From positions 1,116,001-1,180,000 of the forward strand of contig BJKQ01000015.1 of assembly GCA_006538405.1 (NCBI GenBank): a stretch of 64,000 nucleotides of DNA, in the 5' to 3' direction. The notes under the pieces were generated by a model, which worked only from the letters and a program-made list of their open reading frames with translations, ran no database searches and was not told the DNA's origin. Every line of letters begins with the position of its first letter. Position 1 is the stretch's first letter. Positions 22,432 through 32,669 of this stretch are shown piece by piece. The DNA is from Hansfordia pulvinata (Eukaryota; Ascomycota; Sordariomycetes; Xylariales). The translations under genes were made by a program, and so were the position numbers.

Positions 22432-23947
22432 TCGTCGGGCCGGATTTCTATACCCTTTAGTTTCTTAGAGTTCTTTTGTCGATATGTCTCCCAGAAATAA
22501 TAGAGTAGGTCGTCGAGGGCTGCCGAAACCGGCGGTCTCGAGTTGTGGAGGCAGTCAGTGTGCTCCTTCTCTCGAGGCTGTCCAAGCTTGGAGAGGCCAA
22601 TGGGTCTTGAAGCCGGGACGGGACGGCAATAAGATGCACCTTTGCACTCATAGATACCTAGATAATCAGAGTACACATATGTGTACTTAATGAAGAATAA
22701 TGAAGCTGCATGCTCAGTTGGACACTTGCGTGAACCTGGCAGCTTGGCCGCCACCTACTGCTCCACCAATTTGTTCATACACGTACAGCACCTCTCATCC
22801 TGAGGGAACAGCGGCTCCTCTACAATCGCCTGGTCTTTTCTTAATATCTTCCACGATACGAGTATGCTAGTCCTGCAGTCCGGAGCCGTCATCCGATTTG
22901 TTCCCCCCTCGACGTACGACGATGACACTGCGCAGAGACGACGTGGAGCCGCCTTTGTCGTACCACGAGCTTACGCCTGCCCGAGACAGGCTGCAGTCTT
23001 ATATTGAGACGCGGCCGCGCTCATTGGCGCTCCGCATTCAGCCTGGTTGGGTGAGCCGCCACCGTGGCTCGGGCGGGTGACTGCTACCCCGCCGGCTGGT
23101 TGCAGCTCTGTGCAACGCTGAATAGGGGGGGGGGGGGGGGGGGCACTGGGGGCGTAAGGGCGCTCGGCCCCGGAGCCGATCTTGGGGTCCATCACCAGCC
23201 AGGGCCCTCGCGCTCGCTCGCCCGCGTGACGCAGCAGCACGCAATGGCCCGCCCAGTATCCGCAGTTGGCCTGTCCGCTACGCCTCCAGTCTGGAAAGCT
23301 AGCTTAGCCTGGCCCAGCTGGGGTACAAGCCCCGTCGACAGCTGCGGTCTAGAGCTCTGGGGTCTCGTTTCTGGGCATGGCTTGGTCTTGGGCGCTCTCG
23401 TATACAGTAAAGCAGCTAGTTGGTTTTCACCCTAGGTAGTCACTGATTTCGATTCAAGCTGTTTTGAGTGAGAGCCTCTTCTCGCCTGTGTGCTGATTCT
23501 CCGGTATTCGAGTTTCCCGGGGTCACTCCGGGGGAGCTTCCAGTTCCAAGTAAGCGCATTCGAGTCCTCCAGAGTCCCGGCCAAAATCCGCCCCGAAGCC
23601 GTTGCTGGAACTTTTATTAAGTCATCTTCTAGACCCGTCTGATCTTCCCGAACCTCTTGCGCTAGGGTCGGTCGAGAGGCGCAGGCCGGCGGGTGCCCTC
23701 AGGTCGTAGCGGCGACGCCGAGGCTTGCGGCGCAGTGCGGGTCGCGCAGAAGGGCGGAGGGCGTGACGGGGAGACGCATTAACCGGCGCACCCCAGTTTG
23801 GCAAAATTCGTTTTCTGGTGTTTTGTTTGTTTTTTGTTTTGTTCTGCTCTCTTGTCTCGATACTGGCAGCTTCCAACTTACCTGCTCGTACTGTGGCCCC
23901 TTCGCCTTGCTGATACCTGCCTGTCTGACCCCCTCCATCCAGGCGAG
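22432..23947. other. intergenic region, GT2 synthase / GH16
   Basis: About 1.5 kb with the 19-base G run at 23125-23143 and no supportable gene. It is presumably the GH16 promoter. Confidence 0.5.
23125..23143. repeat. poly-G tract
   Basis: Nineteen consecutive G on the + strand, about 800 bp upstream of the GH16 start. Its length is unreliable given the homopolymer problems elsewhere in the window. Confidence 0.9.
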
Positions 23948-25295
23948 ATGCGGAAAGGAGGCCTTTCGTGGTCGCAGGCGGTCCTGTCGATTGTCTCGCT
24001 GGTAACATCGGGGGTTCAGCTGGGTGAGTGACAAACATTCCACGGTTCCTGACCGCACTGCGCTCCGTCTCCTCCTCTTCTGCCGTCTCGATCCAGGGAA
24101 TGCCTTCACTGACCTTCCACACACAGCTCGGGCGGACTGCGAGTGCGGCTACTCGGTCAACGCGACGTCGGCGTCGACCCACGAGGTCTTCACGGACCTC
24201 GTCGAGTCCAACTTCCTGACGATCCGGGACATCCACGCCGACACGGACTGGAAGGTGCAGAAGTACTTCAAGGAGCCGTACCAGGGCCACTACGGGCGGA
24301 ACTGCACCCTGGACAACGTCGTGTCGAACCCGGTGCGCGACAACTCGTCCCTCGCCGGCGACAGCCAGGGCGGCGGCGCGGCCGGCCTGCAGCTCTGGGT
24401 CCGCGGCGGCACGCCCGATGACGGCATGGTCAAGTCGGGCGAGATCCGCACCGTCCGCGACGACATGCTCTACGGCAGCTTCCGCACGTCGGCCAGGCTG
24501 ACCCCCGTCAGCGGCACCTGCAGCGCCCTCTTCACCTACTACAACGACTCGCAGGAGATCGACATCGAGATGCTGTCGCGCCAGTACGCCAACCGGACCC
24601 TGCCGCCCGACGGCAGCGGCGGGGACCCGCTGTCCCCCGTCAACCTCGTCCTGCACACCCTCAAGGCCCTCGAGGCTGGCTTCCAGACGCCCAACACGTC
24701 CACCTACGGGCGCCCCGAGCTGCTGCTCGACCTGACGGCCTCGTTCCACGAGTACCGCATCGACTGGACGCCCGGCAGGGCTTCCTTCTACCTCGACGGC
24801 TTCTGGCTGTGGGACCTCGTCGACGCCGCTGTCCCCGTCTTCCCCTCCTCCTTCCTCATCTCCCACTGGAGCAACGGCGCCCGCGGCTGGTCCCAAGGGC
24901 CCCCCGCCGAGGACGCCGTCATGACCGTCTCCTACTTCAAGGCCTACTTCAACTCCTCCGACCCCAGCCGCGCCGACGACTACCGCGGCCGCTGCGTCGA
25001 ACCGTCCGCGCCCAACGCCGTCTGCGCCATCCCCGACCAGCTCGGTGCCCCTACAACCGCCACCAGCACCGGCTCCGGTGAAGGCGGCCGCGACGGCGGA
25101 CTGGGCATGAACGCCCCCAGCTCCAATCCGCAGAACGCCAGCGCCGACACCTACTTCTTTTCCCAGCATGCCAACCAGACCAACGGCCAGATCGTCTACG
25201 GCTACGGGTCCGGAGCCGGCCGGGCCGCGGCCTTGCCCTTGGTGTTGTCTTGGTCTTGGGCCGGTGTCTTTGTGCTGTTCTTCCTTGCTCTGTGA
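23948..25295 (+). CDS. secreted, probably GPI-anchored GH16 glycosidase
   Basis: Family 16 beta-jelly-roll enzyme that cuts or transfers beta-glycans at the cell surface. Exon 1 is 23948-24023 and exon 2 is 24127-25295. The 103-bp intron (GTGAGT donor, TCACTGACC branch, CACACAG acceptor) restores GVQL-A-RADCECGYSV, giving 414 aa. The signal peptide is MRKGGLSWSQAVLSIVSLV. The catalytic motif NDSQEIDIEML (ExDxE) is preceded by GTCSALFTYYN. Also seen: FHEYRIDWTPGRASFYLDG, SNGARGWSQGPP and several N-glycosylation sequons. A Ser/Thr/Gly-rich stretch leads to a C-terminal hydrophobic tail of the GPI-signal type (LVLSWSWAGVFVLFFLAL). The exact substrate cannot be read from sequence. Its place after the dehydrogenase and GT2 genes suggests a role in the same polymer. 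Confidence 0.9.
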
Positions 25296-25965
25296 GCTAT
25301 AGGCGATCCAGGCAGTTGGCAGAGGTCAAGATGCCTCATGAAACTGGGCATGCCGCGGCTCGAGTCGGGCCCGTGCCCGTCGGATCCAGTGATCGCTCTG
25401 GCAGTGTCTCCTTTTTCTGATCTTTTCTTATTGTTCTACATGGCATTGGAGGCTAGCGATGTGCTCATTGATGTGTTCGGACGTTGTAAATACCATATTG
25501 TGATACCCTTAATGATCTCCGTATTCCATACTGTGTCCGTGAATGCGTCGTCACGGCTTCAAACGTCATGGGGATAGAGATTGATCCTGCAGTGACATGG
25601 CTGGACCTCTACTGCCCATGTAGCCCCGAACGGCTGGCCCGGTGATAAATAATACAGGTAGAGGCAACACGCCAGTCCTTGGCCCTCTCGCGGTCTATTC
25701 TTCACATCCTCGCCAATGAATCGCCAGGGAAGAGATGAAACTACATTCGGGATCATCGTCTGGAAACACCAACTCTGGTGTACAGGAAGGCTGGGTCGCT
25801 TTCTGCAAGGACTGCTTCGGACTGGCAGTTCCAAGAAGTGGCCCTCAACAACTGGTCCAGTATCATTTTGACGTACGGCGCTGGTTCCGATCTGGCGCTG
25901 GGTCCAATCTCGCACAGTCTCGCGCATTAGGCGGAACATGGGTTATGTGGACGATGCCGCCCAGC

Positions 25966-26175
25966 TCATGTCGGCCCAGCAGTTCCCCGAGTGTTGAATA
26001 AATCGATGGACTCGAGGTCCAGAACGGTCGCCCTTATATCGCGGGCGCGGCCAGCGCGTACGGCTTCGAGTGTCTGTTCAACAAATTCAGGCGACAATGC
26101 GTTCTCTACATCATAACCCAAACTCTGCTCAGGGCATACGCGATGCTCACCGCAAGCGTCACATGAATGAGAACC
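25966..26175 (-). pseudogene. coding-like frame, possible exon or relic
   Basis: A 69-codon stop-to-stop frame without an ATG has strongly protein-like composition: HSCDACGEHRVCPEQSLGYD, then ALSPEFVEQTLEAVRAGRA and VLDLESIDLFNTRG, ending at TGA 25966-25968. It has a CxxC..C pattern at its start. The lack of a start and of flanking coding sequence suggests an orphaned exon or decayed gene. No family recognised. Confidence 0.25.
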
Positions 26176-26293
26176 TCATGGTGTTGGAGGACAGACTGTC
26201 GTTGATCCATTATGCTCTGTGAGCGACATCAGGCGCGCATGGCGGGTCGGTCTCTGAGTGGTTGTCAGAGCCGATGTGGCTGCTCCAGGGCTG

Positions 26294-26521
26294 TCAGCTG
26301 CGAGCATTATAATTCTTCACAAATTGATTATATTTCACATACGACCATAGGATCAGGAAAATTCGGGATCCCGTCCGCTCTCCCATAGACAAGCCTGTTA
26401 CCGTTGGATTAGTAGTTGGGTCGGTGACGACCAGCGAATCCCCAATGTTGTATGTTTTTTTGCCTGTTTTGACTCTTTTAACTCCCATCTCCGAGTGTGG
26501 TGTCTTGGATTGATACTGCAT
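26294..26521 (-). pseudogene. BAH-like fragment, possible relic
   Basis: A 75-codon ATG frame reads GKKTYNIGDSLVV near its middle and SRIFLILWSYVKYNQFVKN near its end. This resembles the first strands of BAH domains (a K-x-Y-x-V/I-G-D-x-V-x-V start, then a hydrophobic V-x-W-x-Y strand). The central BAH strands are missing or altered and the frame stops early. A second coding-like frame follows 118 bp downstream on the same strand. A truncated or decayed chromatin-reader gene is possible; chance similarity is not excluded. Confidence 0.25.
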
Positions 26522-26970
26522 TCTGGATCGAGGTCGGCGACAGACTTCGTCACGCTACATACGCCACTCAGATCAACTCCGAAACCGACCTTGCTGTTAA
26601 GCCTCAGTACTATTTATGAGATGTGGACTGCTACTGCTTGTCTCGGTTCGCGCCCGGTCACTGGCAAGAGAAGGCCGTTACAAGGAACAAACAACCCAGT
26701 TTCGAAGGCCAACAGTTCCTTTCAAGTTCGATGGCTCTCTTTTTAATTGCACATCCGAAGCATACTGGCTCTTCCAGAGTGAAACACTCGTGTTTGATTC
26801 TTGGGTCGTCTCTAGTTCATGATATGGCTGCCATTTGGCCATTATTGAAATGCTTGTTTGAGCCTTTCCTGACTCTACGAAGTAAAGTGGTCAATGAGCA
26901 GCCAAAGTGCTGTGTATCCGTAGGCTCAGCTCATCCCTCCCCCTGAATGGCCCCGCTCGCCAACGGACGC

Positions 26971-27482
26971 TCACTTGCTCGCCTGCTGCGCGCCCTCGGG
27001 GTCGTGCGCGACGACCTCGATCTCGACGTGCATCTGGTCCTCGCCCAGCTTGGGCACGCCCACGCACGTCCAGATGGGCTGGTGGCCCGGCATGTAGTGC
27101 CGGAAGTTGCGCACCATGGCCTTCATGGCCGCCTCGGTGATGGCGGGCACGTGGTACGAGTTGACCCGGAACACCTGCGACCAGCCCTTGCCGCCGGCGT
27201 CCCTGAGGTTCAGCTCCACGTTCCTGAACGCCTGGTCGATCTCGGCGTCAATGTCCCCGTGGTACTCGCCCGTGGCCGGGTCCCAGCCGCCTGTCCGCGG
27301 GTCGTGACTGTCAGCACATGCGCCGGAGAGATTCTTCTCACCATCTTAATCTAGGTTGGGGCTGACGTACCTTGCCCAGCGCACTCGATCCGGTCTCCGA
27401 CGCGCACCGCCTGGCTGTAGCTGTAGGTGTTCTTGTTCCTCACGCCGACGCCTTCGTAGCTGTAGTATTGGAGGTGCGACAT
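26971..27482 (-). CDS. RidA (YjgF/YER057c/UK114) family protein
   Basis: Small trimeric enamine/imine deaminase-like protein; family members hydrolyse reactive 2-aminoacrylate and related imines. Exons 27371-27482 and 26971-27290. The 80-bp intron (27291-27370) has a GTACGT donor and a GGACAG acceptor and rebuilds ..ECAGQ-G-GWDPATGEYHGD. The product is 143 aa. Conserved: YSYSQAVRVGDRIECAGQ, the helix AEIDQAFRNVELNLRDAGG, VFRVNSYHV and PIWTCVGVPKLGEDQMHVEIEVVA. The family arginine near the C-terminal third (usually in a P-x-R-T/S context) is replaced here by PIWTCVGVP. The protein may therefore belong to a fungal subgroup with a different activity. An earlier acceptor 13 bp upstream is possible but breaks the GQGGWDP motif. 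Confidence 0.88.
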
Positions 27483-28288
27483 GTTGCGGGTTGTATGTCA
27501 AGGTCAGGGGGTCAGATGGCGGGGTGTAGTGCGTGAGACGGGCCTGTAATAATGAGATGTGAGCCGAAGAGCGACGACCAAGCAGGCTGTCTTATATCTT
27601 GCCTTCGATGTCGCGTGGTGATTACAAATGTATGCCGTCCTTTTCCAGTATCGGATATTACAAAGCAGTCTCGCTGCATGCCCGATATTCCATGTTTGAA
27701 ATCATCCATCCAGCAAACCCAATTTTTGCGCTGCGGCCTCCACTGATGTCATGCGAGTCCGGGTGGACATGCGCGCACAGTGGCTTGAGGGTGATGGCAG
27801 CAGGTGTGGATTCGGCCCGATGGTAGCCTGTACTGTGCAGACGACAATTCACGACCGACTATGAGAATGATCTGTCACTCGGCCGTCTTGGCCCGACTAC
27901 TGCGCCGCCATGCTCAAAGATGGTGAGCCTATCGCATCTAGTAGGCTTTTGTTGCTCCGGCCAAGATTCAAAGGAATGCGGAGGAGCCCTCTTGGCTCTC
28001 ACGAATTACAACATACAGATACCTGAGATTGAGGAAGCTGTCCGGGAAGAGTATCAATCCAGGGACTGACTACTGCAGTGTCATTGAAGTGCTGATGAAG
28101 ATGATTCCAAATTACCCCATGCGGCTCTCCCCATCGCTGACTGGGCAATGACTCGAGAGCTCGGTACGGCATTTTCTAACGCTATGGTACATCTCCACGT
28201 GCTCTCCGTGCTCCATCTAGCTTGAAGGCCACCGACTTCTTTCATTCAGCCTCAACCTTCTTGCCGCGCAGCTTTGCCATGGAACACC
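27483..28288. other. intergenic region RidA / Zn2Cys6 regulator
   Basis: About 800 bp between tandem minus-strand genes. No repeat or further gene was seen. Confidence 0.5.
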
Positions 28289-30824
28289 TCAATCCCCCTG
28301 GCTCCACGTATCGTCTTCGTCTTTCTCCTGTCCTTCCTTCTCGCTGCCACTCCCACTCCCGTTACTGCCGAGCCCCATCTCCCGGTACGCGGCGATGAGA
28401 TTGTCGACGCGGCGCGACTCCGGGTCGTCGGCGATGCTGACGACGTTGATTGGGAACTGCGACTGCACGTGGTCGGCGATGAGCGCGCGGTGCCGCGAGT
28501 CCTCGTCCTCCCCCGCCGGGCCTCCCGCGCCCGCCTCAGCTAGCAGCGCCGCGTCCTGGCGCGCCACGGCCTCAGTCAGCAGGCGGTAGATGGCGCGCGC
28601 CAGGTGCGTATGCGTCGCGAGGTGGGCCATGGCGCGCAGGGAGAGCAGGATGGTTGAGCGGACCGCGGTGCGCAGCTGCAGCTGCTGATGCGGCTGGTGC
28701 TGGTCGTGGGGGCTGTTGCTGTTGTTGTCGTCGATGGCGGACATGGACTTGAGCGCCATGAAGCCGATGAGCATGGCGAACTGGTTCAGCATCAGGTCGT
28801 GGAACTCGAAGCCGTGCCGCAGGTAGTACAGCCGGTACACCGTCTCGAAGCGGATCTTGGCGTCGATGACGATGGCTTCGGGCGACGTGCTATCCGGCTC
28901 TTCGCCCAGCCTCGAGTGGAAGCCCGGGAGGTCTGCCTTGGTGAAGGGTTCGAAGAGCATGATCATGATGTTGTGGTAGTGCATGCTGCTCTGAGTCAGT
29001 CTTCGCTCGGTAAAGGTCGATGTGATTATTTTCATGTGACCATTTCGCAGATGAGAGGTATCCGCGAATAGCTGTGGCAGTGACATGACTTACTGCAGCA
29101 TCATATGGTGAGGCAGCACAGCTCGTTGGATAGACAGAGACGCAGGTAGCCTCTCGAACCATGACAGCAGCGTTGCTCGAAACTTCAAGGCTTGTTCCAG
29201 GGTGAGCTTGAGTTGCTGCTCGCGAGTGCCGAACGCTTGAATGGAGATGTCGTTCATAATGGCACGCATGCCCGCAACTGCAAAAATGTGCTCTCCATGC
29301 TGCACCGGAACCGGCGCTCTGCTCGTAGGGTACTTGATCCAGGTTTCGGGGTAGAACCAACTTTGTTCCACTGGATCGGGCAACTCGGGCACGGGGGGGT
29401 CGTTGACAAGAGGAGGCCTGAGAAAAGAGAAGCAGAATGTGCTGTCGACACGGGTCAGCACGATGAAAGACAGCCATGTCGGGTGTACATACGACTGCCA
29501 CGCGAATACCGCCCACGCCGTGAAGCAGTGGCCAATCCGCATCCGAGGGCCGTAGGCGGCTGGTGGAGGGTCGAAGAGCCTCATGGCGTTCGCCAGAGCC
29601 ACGCTTTGGACTGTGTAAGCCCAACCCACCTTGTCAATGCCGTTCATGTTCGACAAGCACGACATGACCAGCCCGGCTTGAACGTTGGGGAGGCTTTGCT
29701 TCTCAGCCTCGAGTTCCCTGATCCGTCTGAACTCGGCCAGGAACTGGTAATGCAGCGTCGACGGGTTCCAGAACTCGACCCGATGCGGGTCATCCTTGTA
29801 TCCTTGCTGGCAGATTGTCAATATAGCTCGCGGAGTGTGCTGGAGGCACGGTTTTCGTTTGTAGTGTTGCGGGGCGGCTTTACAGCCAGTTGACCTACAC
29901 AAGCAGCAGCAAGTACGGCGTTTACCAGGAGTGACGAGCAGAACCTGCTCCCGCCCTTGGCCATGTCATGGATGAAGAGGCCCTTGTGGAAGAAGGGGAA
30001 CATGGGGTACTGCTGGAAGAAGTAGGACTTCAGCATTTTACGGAGGAGCTCGTCGTCTTTGGAGACTACCGTCCACTGGGACGGCCGGGCACGGTCGAGG
30101 TCCGGGAGAACGATCTCGGCAGCATGGTAGGGGGCCTGGTAAAACATTTCGGGTGTGCTCAGCGCTTGCTGCGCACCGCTGTGGCCGGGAGGGCCTCGCA
30201 ACGCCTGCTCATAGACGCGGGACTTGAGGTACGGGTTGTCGTACCGGTGCAGAAACGCAGGCATCTCTGTGCCCATGGGGAAGCTGTATCGATACCACGT
30301 CTCGGGCACGAGAGACAGCTGCATCAGCAAGTCGCCATCCTTGAGATGTGAGAGCACCGTCTCCGCGTCGTTTCCCAGCCGAATGCGCCGCACAATGGCG
30401 GCCGATTCGCCCTCTGACTTGGACTGGATGATGCCGTATAGCTCTTGGTGGACGTTCAGCTGGTGCTGCACATCGTCGAGCTTCCTCTTCAAGGTCTGCA
30501 CGGTGCCTCCTTGGGGATACTCGCACTGCACACCCCTGCGGACGCAGAGCGAGCAGTTTGGCTGTAAACCATCGCACTGTTGAGCTGGAGAGTCAGCAGG
30601 ACGGCCCCCAGCAACAATCAAACTCAGGCAGCGTTGCAGTCTCGACTTGCCTTGGCTTTGCGTCGGCTACAAGCAAGACAGGCCCTGTCCAGCTTGGTCC
30701 TCTTGGCTTTCCCGAGCCGATGGCTGGGGCTCGCCGGGTCATCGTTGTTGTCTTCCGCAGCCCCAAGCAGAGCAGCAGGCAAGATGGGCCGCAGGGAACG
30801 ACCGCTATTCGCCGGCAGGTTCAT
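28289..30824 (-). CDS. Zn2Cys6 transcription factor A of a divergent pair
   Basis: Nuclear binuclear-zinc regulator with a fungal-specific (Fungal_trans) middle domain. Five exons: 30651-30824, 29899-30576, 29493-29806, 29094-29441, 28289-28985; 736 aa. Zinc cluster CLACSRRKAK/CDGLQPNCSLCVRRGVQC is followed by a linker coiled coil (VQTLKRKLDDVQHQLNVH). The middle domain includes EFWNPSTLHYQFLAEFRRI, WAVFAWQS/TFCFSFLRPPL and MMLH/MHYHNIMIMLFEPF. Intron 1 lies inside the zinc cluster and has a GC donor (AAG|GCAAGT) with a CTGAC branch and an AACAG acceptor. Intron 2 has a GTAGGT donor; introns 3 and 4 (GTATGT, GTAAGT) fit branch sites and conserved residues. Target unknown. It is head-to-head with a paralogous regulator at 32670-35268. 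Confidence 0.88.
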
Positions 30825-32669
30825 GCCTTTGTCCAGGGGGCAGCAGCAGCAGCATCGAGACGAAAGTGATCAGCCGCGATGAAGCGTCAGCCGCCGTCGG
30901 TGATGTTGGTGTTGGGTAATTGCCAATAGCGACGACGCGCCGGAGACAAGAAACAAGGGTTCAGTTATAGATCGGACTAGACTCCGCCCCCGAACACATC
31001 TACGTTACTCGTAGAAGATTCTTGGGTCGATCGTCTTGTTCCGTGGACCCTGAGCCGCCCCGAGTCGATGGGCTGTGGAGCAGAGACCGGGCGAGAAGGA
31101 CCTGGGCGTGGGCGCGCGAGTGGCGTGTCTTGGCCGGATCGCTCGCTGAAGCCCCACCGAGGCCTGGTGCGGATCGGTCGCGGCTGATGACTTCATCTTG
31201 ACGTTGCGCGTGGGTCCAGAGGTACGGGTGAGCGTGGCCAGTCGTACAGCAGGAGGCGGCGTGGCAGTGTGGCACTGTGGCTGTATGAGAAGACGAGAGG
31301 TACGGAGTATGCGTACTCGTAGGCACTCATTAATCTGCTCGGAGTGTTCGGAGTAGCGGGGCGTGGACTTGGCGGGTGTGACGGGGAATTCTCCGTCGGG
31401 GGCCCTGCGGAGCAGTTGCACATTGGATGTTGGTGATGATGGATGTCTGGGCTGCAGCAGGGGAGGTGACTGCGGAGACTAGGAGTTCTACCAACGGTCG
31501 AGCTGCCTGTGCATACGAGTACATATACATCCCGGATGACTCTGGAGCAACCATTTATTGATGAAGGTGGATGTACTGTACGAGCAAAAGGCTGCGCTAG
31601 AACCACATGTACAGTCGACGTCTGCGAGTCGCTGGTGTGCCGAAAGAATACCTAACGGTACGAGTAGCACCGAGCTGCCCGTTACAATCACCCTTGCTTG
31701 GCATCACTCGAGTCAAGCGGGGTGCGAAGCTTGCATGCAGTCGTCGTGGTGTGCCTGGCCCTGGCCCTGGCCTTTCATCTTGCATCCAAATCGTCAACAG
31801 AGGTCGGCCAGGCGCTATCAGCTGCGCCTGGCGTACGGAGCACTCGCAAGGCGACGGGGCGGGGCAGAGATTCGAGTCTGCCTGCCGCAGCCGCAGAGGA
31901 AAGCCACCAATATTGATTCCCACCACCGACCGGGGGCCCCTGGAGGCTGGACGACGACCCCGACGCGCCGCTCTCGATCTTGGTGGGTCTGCGTCCTGTC
32001 GAGCCGCGATCATCAGCAAGTCTTCTCTTTGCAATCTGCTTGTTCCCTGTCGTTTTCGCGCACTTACGGATATTAGCAAGGACCAGCGCAGGGCGAGGCA
32101 GAGCCCTGACCGGCCGGGGCAAAAGCAATGCTGCGACGCGGTCGGCCACCCACCTACCTACACACACACATACCGTACTTACTATCCTACACACACCTTA
32201 CATGCGTATCTACACTCATCACCTTACCTACCTTGCCTACATATATACCTCCTGGACGAGCAGGAGTCGAGTGCCCGTACGAACAAGGACGGCTCGGCCA
32301 GCCAGCACCACCCCGGACATAAATTTTCTTAGCTGTCTTTCCGGATCACCCCCGCCCGGGGCTCACAATTGACTGGCAGCAACATCACCCAACTTGAAGC
32401 CGAATGTCTGGCCAGCACAAAACGATCATCTCCCAGAGAGAGCCAACGAATCCAGGACGGCAGCCGTGCCCTCGCCTGGCCGGATAGGCTTTGTTATCAA
32501 CCACAAATACTGACTGCGTGGGTCTGCGGCGGACACACTTCGACTCGGGACCAAACCGGCGGATTCGCAGCCGCCACTCCGCGGCCAACGCTGCCGCGCT
32601 GCGGGCGCCTACCAGGTCATCCAGGACACCCAGGACATCGTCAGACTCGTTCCGCGTACATACACGAGA
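30825..32669. other. shared divergent promoter of the two Zn2Cys6 genes
   Basis: 1.85 kb between two divergent starts. It has four copies of TACTCGTA/TACGAGTA (31006, 31314, 31514, 31659) and CA/CT-rich simple sequence with ACCTAC and ACACAC units at about 32150-32240. A frame at 31005-31421 (-) has no domain and is not called. Confidence 0.5.

Larger units (their letters stand above)
25296..26970. other. intergenic region with two coding relics
   Basis: About 1.7 kb, locally AT-richer around 26290-26620. It contains the two minus-strand coding-like frames listed separately and nothing else recognisable. Confidence 0.5.
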
